Assembly: GCA_002689195.1 (NCBI GenBank)
Contig: NZFC01000011.1
Location: forward strand, 7,845-13,152
Source: Rhodobiaceae bacterium
GTDB lineage: Bacteria > Pseudomonadota > Alphaproteobacteria > RS24
Reading direction: 5' to 3'
Length of the DNA stretch: 5,308 nucleotides
The notes under the pieces are model-generated. The model ran no database searches. It worked only from the letters and a program-made list of their open reading frames with translations, and was not told where the DNA came from. Position numbers and translations under genes: made by a program. Each line of letters starts with the position of its first letter. Position 1 is the first letter of the stretch. This document shows, one piece after another, positions 1 through 5,308 of the stretch.

Positions 1-138
1 GTGAATTATGCCTATCTGGACATTGCCTATATCGGCTCTGTCAGCCAGCTTGCGGCCAATCTTGAGCAGGCGGGCTTGCAGATAAACGAAACCATGAATG
101 GCTGGCAAATCTCAAAAATAATGGAGCCGCAATCTTGA
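1..138 (+). CDS. 3' end of an upstream gene, possibly a DUF2066-domain protein (partial)
   Basis: This is an open frame from the first base to the TGA at 136-138, giving 45 residues that end in ISKIMEPQS. The GTG at base 1 is probably just an internal valine codon, because the frame is open to the window edge. The peptide has a compact pattern: a hydrophobic strand (YLDIAYIGS), a short helix (SQLAANLEQAG), then a strand ending in GWQISKI. From memory this resembles the end of DUF2066 proteins, which often precede PerM-type transporters in proteobacteria, but 45 residues are too few for certainty. DUF2066 has no established function that I know of. The stop overlaps the next gene's start by two bases, so the two are probably co-translated. 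That it is coding is likely; the family name is tentative. Confidence 0.55.
   Translation: MNYAYLDIAYIGSVSQLAANLEQAGLQINETMNGWQISKIMEPQS
123..126 (+). promoter_or_regulatory. Shine-Dalgarno GGAG that supports the TTG start of the membrane protein
   Basis: GGAG lies eight bases before the TTG at 135-137, inside the last codons of the upstream gene. This is normal spacing. The first nearby ATG in the membrane protein's frame falls well inside the conserved part of the protein, so the rare TTG start overlapping the upstream TGA is the best choice. Confidence 0.6.
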
Positions 139-1169
139 AACCGTCGCCCGTTATTCTGGTGGTGCTTGGTGTGTCTGCTCTGGTGCTGGTCGCGCTGGTT
201 CAGCTTTCCGAGATTTTGCTGCCCTTCGTGCTGGGTTTCACGCTGGCCTATTTTCTCGACCCGTTGGCCGACCGTTTGGAACGGGCGGGGCTGCCGCGCC
301 TTGTGGCGACCAATGTGATTACTTTTGCCTTCGGTTTCGCGGTACTGGCCGGGTTGGTTCTCGGGCTGCCAGCCTTGGCCGCCGAACTGGGCGGCATGGT
401 TGAGCGCATTCCGGTTTACACACAAAGGCTGGAAGGCTGGATGGCGGGCAATTCTGTTTTGAGCGATTACCCCGATGCGGTGAATGCGGGCATTGAGGCT
501 GTGCGCGGCAGTGTCCGGAGTTTTGCTGGTGACATTTTGCTGACCGGCCTGTCGGTGCTCAATGTGCTGGCGCTCATCATCATAACGCCGGTGGTCGCTG
601 TTTATATGCTGAATGACTGGGACCGCATGGTCGACCAGCTTGACCGCCTGCTGCCCAAAACCCACGGCCCACAAGTGCGCCAGCTGGCGACGCAAATAGA
701 CGAAATTCTCGCAGGCTTTGTGCGCGGGCAAATCACCGTGTGCTTTTTGCTGGCGGTGTTTTATGCGACCGGCCTTTCGGTCGTTGGCCTTGATGCCGGC
801 ATTGTCGTGGGCGTTACGGCGGGGCTCACAAGTTTTATTCCTTATGTCGGCGCGGTGTTTGGCGTCGCGTTGGGGCTGGCGATGGCGCTGGGGCAGTTTG
901 GCGTGGATTATGTGGTTCTGGCCCAGATCGCCGGTGTGTTCGTATTGGGGCAGTTTCTGGAAGGCAATGTTCTGACACCGCGCCTTGTCGGTGACCGCGT
1001 GCGCCTGCATCCGGTGTGGATAATATTTGCCCTGCTTGCCATGGGAAATTTGTTCGGCTTTATCGGCCTGTTGCTGGCAATTCCCGTGGCCGCCGCCGCC
1101 GGTGTTCTGGTGCGCTTCGCCATAACCATATATATGCGCGAATATGTTGAAGGCTCGGGGGAAGGGTGA
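135..1169 (+). CDS. AI-2E/PerM family integral membrane transporter
   Basis: This is a complete 344-residue inner-membrane protein of the AI-2E transporter (PerM/TqsA/YdiK) family, at the usual length for the family. Hydrophobic segments lie roughly at residues 5-22, 26-42, 57-82, 137-158, 197-217, 222-252, 259-275 and 294-330. A soluble stretch lies at about 85-135. Family landmarks visible are FVRGQ (195-199), IPYVGA (235-240), LTPRLVGDRVRLHP (280-293) and a final GFIGLLLAIPVAA segment (308-320). Some relatives export the signal AI-2 or exchange Na+ and H+, but most are uncharacterised, so no substrate is inferred. The TTG start overlaps the preceding stop and has GGAG eight bases upstream. 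The TGA overlaps the hdaA ATG (TGATG). Family membership is secure; function is not. Confidence 0.93.
   Translation: MKPSPVILVVLGVSALVLVALVQLSEILLPFVLGFTLAYFLDPLADRLERAGLPRLVATNVITFAFGFAVLAGLVLGLPALAAELGGMVERIPVYTQRLEGWMAGNSVLSDYPDAVNAGIEAVRGSVRSFAGDILLTGLSVLNVLALIIITPVVAVYMLNDWDRMVDQLDRLLPKTHGPQVRQLATQIDEILAGFVRGQITVCFLLAVFYATGLSVVGLDAGIVVGVTAGLTSFIPYVGAVFGVALGLAMALGQFGVDYVVLAQIAGVFVLGQFLEGNVLTPRLVGDRVRLHPVWIIFALLAMGNLFGFIGLLLAIPVAAAAGVLVRFAITIYMREYVEGSGEG
1157..1163 (+). promoter_or_regulatory. Purine-rich ribosome binding site for hdaA
   Basis: The run GGGGGAA ends five bases before the ATG at 1169, inside the last codons of the membrane protein gene. A GTG at 1166 lies directly before the ATG in the same frame and would add one residue. 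The ATG is preferred because of spacing and because the stop/start overlap TGATG is a common coupling arrangement. Confidence 0.5.
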
Positions 1170-1897
1170 TGTCCGAGCAATTGCCCTTGACCTTGCCGGT
1201 GCGAGCGGCATCGGGGCGCGAAGACTTCATTGTAGCGCCGTGCAATGCCCGTGTGGTCGACCGCATTGATGCGTGGCCCAAATGGGCCGATCCGGTGCAA
1301 TATATTTACGGGCCCGCCGGTTGTGGCAAAAGCCACCTCGCGTCGGTTTGGATGCAGCGGCATGGCGCACAGCTTGTGCAGGCCGATACCATTAACCCGA
1401 CGACGAAAGAATTGGATGACTGGCTCAGTGACGCCGCAGCCGATACAGGGCTGGTCATTGACGGGTTTGAGGCTCTGCCAACGGGGGGTGAGGAACTGGT
1501 GTTTCACATTATAAACCACGCCCGCGCGAACAACCGCTATGTGCTGCTGCTGGCGCGCTTGGCACCGGTTGCGCTGACGCTTCAACTGGCCGATTTGCGC
1601 TCGCGGCTTGCCGCTATAGATGCGCTGGCCTTTGGTTTGCCGGATGACACATTACTGTCAGCTTTGTTTGATAAATTATTTCGTGACCGGCAATTGGCTG
1701 TCGATGCGCGCGTTATTCAATATCTTCTGCCGCGCGTGGAACGCAATTTTCACGATATTGCCAAGCTGGTCGCGCGCATTGATGCGCTTGCCCTATCGCG
1801 CCAACGCGCCATTTCGGTGCCACTGGTGAGCGAGGCCATATCAAGTGGGGCAATGACAAATGACGGCTCTTGGGGCATTGTTGAGCCATCCATCTAG
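1169..1897 (+). CDS. hdaA: HdaA, DnaA-related regulator of replication initiation
   Basis: This is a complete 242-residue protein of the Hda/DnaA AAA+ family. Hda-type proteins bind the DNA-loaded beta clamp and stimulate ATP hydrolysis by DnaA (RIDA), which limits re-initiation. The N-terminus carries a clamp-binding-like motif, QLPLTLP (residues 4-10). Walker A is GPAGCGKS (48-55). A degenerate Walker B, LVIDG, sits at 95-99. The box VII segment with the probable arginine finger is DLRSRL (142-147). The sensor-2 region is [17 protein letters not shown] (189-205), followed by [10 protein letters not shown] (215-224). The protein ends there and lacks the DnaA domain IV DNA-binding helices, which marks it as a regulator and not an initiator. 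The start overlaps the preceding stop, so translation is probably coupled. The second acidic residue of Walker B and the polar sensor-1 residue are missing (see findings). Confidence 0.92.
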   Translation: MSEQLPLTLPVRAASGREDFIVAPCNARVVDRIDAWPKWADPVQYIYGPAGCGKSHLASVWMQRHGAQLVQADTINPTTKELDDWLSDAAADTGLVIDGFEALPTGGEELVFHIINHARANNRYVLLLARLAPVALTLQLADLRSRLAAIDALAFGLPDDTLLSALFDKLFRDRQLAVDARVIQYLLPRVERNFHDIAKLVARIDALALSRQRAISVPLVSEAISSGAMTNDGSWGIVEPSI

Positions 1898-1909
1898 CCA
1901 TCCGTTTAG
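1886..1909 (+). repeat. 12-base tandem repeat that duplicates the hdaA stop codon
   Basis: Two adjacent copies, CCATCCATCTAG (1886-1897) and CCATCCGTTTAG (1898-1909), differ at two bases. The first copy ends in the hdaA stop TAG. The second ends in another TAG in the same frame, so readthrough would add only PSV. A shorter third match, CCA, follows at 1910-1912. This looks like a small slippage duplication; no regulatory role is shown. Confidence 0.7.
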
Positions 1910-1916
1910 CCAGTTC

Positions 1917-1921
1917 GGGAA
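1917..1921 (+). promoter_or_regulatory. Weak ribosome binding site for ppk1
   Basis: GGGAA lies 11 bases before the ATG at 1933, a weak match at long spacing. GGAA (1918-1921) could pair with TTCC (1929-1932) around an A-rich loop, but a four-pair stem is marginal. The conserved part of Ppk1 begins near residue 20 (1990), and no better ATG or GTG lies between, so ATG 1933 stands. Translation may depend partly on ribosomes finishing hdaA. Confidence 0.35.
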
Positions 1922-1932
1922 CAAAAAATTCC

Positions 1933-4104
1933 ATGTCGGGTAAGAAATCCAAGCAAATCAAGCGCCAGCACCACGGATACAGCCAGCAGGAAAGGTTCGT
2001 GAACCGCGAATTGTCCTGGCTTGAGTTCAATCAGCGCGTGCTGGAAGAAGCCTCCAATCCGCATCATCCGGTTTTGGAACGCTTGCGCTTTTTGTCAATC
2101 TCGGCCAGCAATCTTGATGAGTTTTTCATGGTGCGGGTGGCTGGTCTTGTCGGGCAGGCAAATGCTGGCGTCGAGGTTAAAAGTCAAGATGACCTAACCC
2201 CCGCCCAGCAATTGGAGCGCGTGACCGAATTTGCCAATGCGCTGATGGATGACCAGCAAAAGACGCTGACCGCGCTGCTCGCCGAAATGCGAGGCGCCGG
2301 TATTTTTGTGCATGCGGAACACGAGCTTGCACCCGATCAGGTGAGTTGGCTCGAAGGTTATTTTCTCGATCAGGTTTTGCCCGTGCTCACACCGCTGGCG
2401 ATTGATCCGGCGCATCCGTTTCCGTTCATCCCCAATCTGGGCTTTGTGCTTGCTTTGCAGTTGAGCCGCGTGCACGACAATAACCGCATGAACGCGCTGC
2501 TGCTCATTCCCCAGCAGCTCGACCGCTTCATTTTATTGCCCAAACAGGAAAACAGCTCCGAACTGCATTTTGTGCGGCTCGAAACTTTGGTGTCGCTGTT
2601 CATTGAACGCACATTTCCGGGATATAAAGTGCTGGGGCAGGGCGTGTTCCGCATCATCCGCGACAGCGATATTGAGGTCGAAGAAGAGGCCGAAGACCTT
2701 GTTCAGCTTTTTGAAAGCGCGTTGAAGCGCCGCCGACGCGGGTCGGTTATCCGGTTGAAAATTGATGCCTCAATGCCGGAATCATTGCGTCGATTGGTTA
2801 TTGACGAAATGGATGTTGACCCGCGCAATGTGGTTATTGTGGAGGGTCTTGTCGGGCTCGCGCAGACCGTTCAGATTATCGCGCATGGGTCGACCGAGCT
2901 TAAGTTTAAACCCTTCAGTGCCCGTTTTCCCGAGCGCATTCGCGAACATGGCGGCAATTGTTTTTCGGCCATTGGTGCCAAGGATATTCTCGTTCACCAT
3001 CCCTATGAGAGTTTTGATGTGGTTGTGCAGTTCATTCGCCAGGCCGCGCAAGACCCAGATGTGGTGGCGATCAAGCAGACTTTGTATCGCACATCCGAAG
3101 ACAGCCCGATCGTCAAGGCGTTGATCGAGGCGGCGGAACTGGGCAAGTCGGTGACGGCGCTGGTTGAATTGAAAGCCAGATTTGACGAAGCCGCGAATAT
3201 CCGCCTCGCGCGCGACATGGAACGCGCTGGCGTGCAGGTCGTGTTCGGCTTCTTGCAGTTGAAAACCCATGCCAAAGTCAGCCTCGTTGTGCGCCGCGAA
3301 AGCGGCAATATGAAGACTTATGTGCATTTGGGAACCGGCAATTACCACCCGCAAACCGCGAAAGTATATACCGACTTGTCGTTGTTCACCTGCGACCGCG
3401 ATATCGCCGGTGACGCCGCGCAAGTGTTCAATTATTTCACCGGATATGCCGAGCCCAAGGATTTGAAAAAGCTCGCTATGTCGCCGCTCACGCTGCGGAA
3501 ATCGCTAATGGATCGCATCGATAATGAAATCAGCCACGCCAAAGCCGGACGGCCTGCGGCGATTTGGGCGAAGATGAATTCGCTGGTCGATGCGCGCGTG
3601 ATTGACGCGCTTTATGATGCCTCCGCTGCGGGCGTGCAGGTTGACCTTATTGTGCGCGGCATTTGCTGTTTGCGCGCGGGCGTGTCGGGCTTGAGTGAAA
3701 ACATTCGGGTCAAAAGCATTATTGGCCGGTTTTTAGAGCATTCGCGCATTGTTTGTTTTGGCGACGGACACGGGCTGCCCGCACCTGAGGCCAAGGTTTT
3801 TCTGTCGTCGGCTGACTGGATGCCGCGCAATTTGGACCGTCGGGTCGAGGTGCTGACGCCGATTTTGAACCCGACGGTGCACGCCCAAGTTCTCAATCAG
3901 ATTATGGAGATTAATCTGGCCGATAATGAGCAAAGCTGGGTGATGCAGCCGGACGCCAGCTTTGCCCGCATCGCGCGCGGGCGCGGCGAAGCGGCGGTCA
4001 ACGCGCATGAATATTTCATGACCAATCCAAGCCTGTCGGGGCGCGGCGAAGGCAAAAAGGCGAAGAAATCCAAATTCTCCAAAGTCGCCGGAGGTAAGGC
4101 TTAA
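1933..4104 (+). CDS. ppk1: Polyphosphate kinase 1
   Basis: This is a complete 723-residue Ppk1, which reversibly transfers the gamma-phosphate of ATP onto inorganic polyphosphate. In E. coli the enzyme is membrane- and RNA-degradosome-associated. The domains in order are the N domain (about 20-127, with [16 protein letters not shown] and NLDEFF), the head domain (about 137-320), C1 (about 345-510) and C2 (about 515-690). By position against E. coli Ppk, which runs 11 residues earlier in the C-terminal half, the phosphorylated histidine is His446 (KTHAKVSL). His465 (HLGTGNY) and His603 (FLEHSRI) are the other catalytic-site histidines, and Arg386 and Arg416 match the metal/phosphate-site arginines. 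Asn60 matches E. coli Asn45. The enzyme should therefore be active. The C-terminus carries NPSLSGRG, then a lysine-rich tail. The gene lies 35 bases after hdaA and two bases before ppx, as in a ppk-ppx operon. Confidence 0.98.
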   Translation: MSGKKSKQIKRQHHGYSQQERFVNRELSWLEFNQRVLEEASNPHHPVLERLRFLSISASNLDEFFMVRVAGLVGQANAGVEVKSQDDLTPAQQLERVTEFANALMDDQQKTLTALLAEMRGAGIFVHAEHELAPDQVSWLEGYFLDQVLPVLTPLAIDPAHPFPFIPNLGFVLALQLSRVHDNNRMNALLLIPQQLDRFILLPKQENSSELHFVRLETLVSLFIERTFPGYKVLGQGVFRIIRDSDIEVEEEAEDLVQLFESALKRRRRGSVIRLKIDASMPESLRRLVIDEMDVDPRNVVIVEGLVGLAQTVQIIAHGSTELKFKPFSARFPERIREHGGNCFSAIGAKDILVHHPYESFDVVVQFIRQAAQDPDVVAIKQTLYRTSEDSPIVKALIEAAELGKSVTALVELKARFDEAANIRLARDMERAGVQVVFGFLQLKTHAKVSLVVRRESGNMKTYVHLGTGNYHPQTAKVYTDLSLFTCDRDIAGDAAQVFNYFTGYAEPKDLKKLAMSPLTLRKSLMDRIDNEISHAKAGRPAAIWAKMNSLVDARVIDALYDASAAGVQVDLIVRGICCLRAGVSGLSENIRVKSIIGRFLEHSRIVCFGDGHGLPAPEAKVFLSSADWMPRNLDRRVEVLTPILNPTVHAQVLNQIMEINLADNEQSWVMQPDASFARIARGRGEAAVNAHEYFMTNPSLSGRGEGKKAKKSKFSKVAGGKA
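4090..4099 (+). promoter_or_regulatory. Strong ribosome binding site for ppx
   Basis: GGAGGTAAGG sits inside the last codons of ppk1. GGAGGT ends 11 bases before the ATG at 4107, and the adjacent AAGG ends seven bases before it, so either could pair with the ribosome at usable spacing. This fixes the ppx start at 4107 over the GTG at 4116. Confidence 0.7.
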
Positions 4105-4106
4105 AG

Positions 4107-5308
4107 ATGGCGCGCGTGCGGACAGAGAAATTTGCTGATGCGCTTCACACGCTTGGCACCTTGCGGCCTGACGCGCCGCTGGGCGTGCTGGATATCGGGT
4201 CGAACTCCGTGCGTCTGGTCGGCTATAGCGGCTCGGCGCGCACGCCCTTACCGATCTATAATGAGCGCGCCTTCTGCCGATTGGGTGAGGCGGTATCAGC
4301 CACCGGCCGCATTGAGGGTGAGCCGTATAAGCTGGCGCTGATGACGTTTCAACGCTTTCGCGCCATTGCCGAGCGGCTGGGCATTGCCAATTTGGCGGCG
4401 TTTGCTACGGCGGCTGTTCGCGAGGCTGAAAACCGCGATGAATTTGTCGCCGAGGCGGAAGAAATTCTCGGCCATAAAATCCGTGTGCTGAGCGGGCAGG
4501 AGGAGGCGGAATATTCCGCTGACGGCGTTATGCTTGCGATACCCGGTGCCGACGGCATTGTGGCGGATCTGGGCGGCGGCAGTCTTGAACTGGCGCGGGT
4601 TAAGGACGGCGTGACCGAGCAATGGGCGACCCTGCCGCTGGGTGTTTTGGCGTTGCGCGAATATTCAAAAAACAATCGGGCGCGCATGTCGGAAATTATC
4701 GAAACGGCGCTCAAGGATGTGACATGGCTGAAAAGCGGGGCCAAGCGGCCGCTTTACATTGTTGGTGGCACATGGCGGAACCTTGCCAAAGTGCATATGG
4801 CGCGCACCGATTATCCGCTGCAGGTGCTCCATCAATATGAAATTGGTGATGCCGAAATGATGCAGTTTGCCGAAAAAATTTCTGCCATGAAGGACGCCCA
4901 TGCCCTGAAGCTCGAAGCCTCATCCAGCAACCGGCGCGCGGGCCTGCCGATTGCCGCGCGCGTGCTCAGCCATTTGATGGCGCACACCAAGCCCAGCAAT
5001 ATTGTGGTGTCGGCCAATGCCGTGCGTGAGGGCATGCTGTATTCGATTTTGACGCCGCAATATCGCGCGCTCGACCCGCTTTTGCTGGCTTGCGAGGAAA
5101 TGGCCGAGCGCTTGTGTAAGTCGGCAGATTACGGGCATGAGTTGGCGGTGTGGTCGTCGAAATTGTTCAAAAATCCAAATTGGACACTTGGAAACAAGAA
5201 GGCCTTTTCGCGGTTGCGCGAAGCTGGGTGCTTGATCTCTGACGTTGCCTGGGCCAACCATCCGAGTTGGCGCGCTGACACGGCGCGGCAGATGGTTTTG
5301 ACGGCACC
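4107..5308 (+). CDS. ppx: Exopolyphosphatase, Ppx/GppA family (3' end outside window)
   Basis: The frame starts at ATG 4107 and stays open to the window edge: 400 full codons plus CC. Ppx/GppA phosphatases have the ASKHA (actin-like) fold. They remove terminal phosphates from polyphosphate, and some also hydrolyse pppGpp. Visible motifs are phosphate-1 DIGSNSVRL (29-37), the catalytic-glutamate region SGQEEAEYS (129-137), phosphate-2 VADLGGGSLELA (152-163) and YIVGGTWRNLAKVHM (217-231). VREG (306-309) follows near the end of the second domain. The remaining residues begin the helical C-terminal region. Family members run to about 500 residues, so roughly 100 are probably missing. There is a two-base gap after ppk1, so the two antagonists are made together. 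Ppx is favoured over GppA because of the ppk1 neighbour; sequence alone does not separate them fully. Confidence 0.95.
   Translation, partial: MARVRTEKFADALHTLGTLRPDAPLGVLDIGSNSVRLVGYSGSARTPLPIYNERAFCRLGEAVSATGRIEGEPYKLALMTFQRFRAIAERLGIANLAAFATAAVREAENRDEFVAEAEEILGHKIRVLSGQEEAEYSADGVMLAIPGADGIVADLGGGSLELARVKDGVTEQWATLPLGVLALREYSKNNRARMSEIIETALKDVTWLKSGAKRPLYIVGGTWRNLAKVHMARTDYPLQVLHQYEIGDAEMMQFAEKISAMKDAHALKLEASSSNRRAGLPIAARVLSHLMAHTKPSNIVVSANAVREGMLYSILTPQYRALDPLLLACEEMAERLCKSADYGHELAVWSSKLFKNPNWTLGNKKAFSRLREAGCLISDVAWANHPSWRADTARQMVLTA

Noticed and set aside
27..1211. A 394-codon open frame on the minus strand across the membrane protein gene
   Set aside because: It lies almost wholly opposite a gene with clear family motifs. 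Its product is a low-plausibility mix rich in His, Gln and Arg with no recognisable domain, the expected reverse-strand shadow of a GC-rich membrane protein.
908..1585. A 225-codon minus-strand frame across the membrane protein/hdaA junction
   Set aside because: It is antisense to two well-supported genes, its composition is Arg/Pro-rich and it has no motif.
1655..1672. A Pho-box-like stretch, CTGTCAG, four bases, then GTTTGAT, which would be attractive upstream of ppk1
   Set aside because: The first half fits CTGTCAT at six of seven positions but the second only at four. It lies about 260 bases before ppk1 inside hdaA coding sequence, so chance is the better explanation.
2782..3423. A 213-codon minus-strand frame within ppk1
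   Set aside because: It is antisense to the catalytic core of ppk1 and shows no recognisable domain.
3979..4051. A 13-base direct repeat, GGGCGCGGCGAAG, at 3979-3991 and 4039-4051 in ppk1
   Set aside because: Both copies encode GRGE in the same frame, in a GC-rich gene. The second is part of the NPSLSGRG segment I recall from related Ppk1 proteins, so this is coding coincidence.
4132..4341. A short plus-strand frame overlapping the start of ppx
   Set aside because: The ppx frame at this position carries the conserved DIGSNS motif. The overlapping frame is Arg/Trp/Cys-rich and looks like a shadow.
4107..5308. Possible frameshift or truncation of ppx, as no stop codon appears
   Set aside because: The frame was followed codon by codon with family motifs in one frame throughout. 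It simply runs off the window edge.
1..5308. tRNA, rRNA, CRISPR array, insertion sequence, riboswitch or intrinsic terminator
   Set aside because: Nearly every base is in a supported gene, and I saw no spaced repeats, terminal inverted repeats, or hairpins followed by a T-run.

Overview
The window is ordinary, densely packed chromosomal DNA from what is most likely an alphaproteobacterium. It is moderately GC-rich and has almost no intergenic space. The reason for the assignment is the gene order: a membrane protein of the PerM/AI-2E family, then the DnaA-related regulator HdaA, then polyphosphate kinase (ppk1), then exopolyphosphatase (ppx). I recall this order from alphaproteobacterial genomes. 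I cannot name a genus from the sequence alone.

Layout: all recognisable genes lie on the + strand. Bases 1-138 are the 3' end of a gene that starts outside the window, possibly of the DUF2066 type. Its stop overlaps the TTG start of the PerM-type membrane protein (135-1169), whose stop in turn overlaps the ATG of hdaA (1169-1897). A 35-base gap holds a small 12-base tandem repeat that duplicates the hdaA stop codon. It is followed by ppk1 (1933-4104), a complete 723-residue enzyme with all the catalytic residues checked. Two bases later ppx begins (4107) and runs off the right edge still open, with 400 full codons visible. The gaps and overlaps strongly suggest one transcript. I see no convincing internal promoter or terminator, and the operon promoter must lie upstream of the window.

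How the genes fit together: HdaA lowers initiation of DNA replication by promoting ATP hydrolysis on DnaA. Ppk1 makes inorganic polyphosphate from ATP, and Ppx degrades it from the ends. Joint transcription would place a replication brake beside the enzymes that set the level of a stress polymer. The membrane protein has no assigned role here.

I found no mobile element, CRISPR array, tRNA, rRNA or unknown system. The findings are modest: the replication/polyphosphate linkage, degenerate ATPase motifs in HdaA, lysine-rich ends on Ppk1, the duplicated stop codon, and the chain of overlapping starts and stops.
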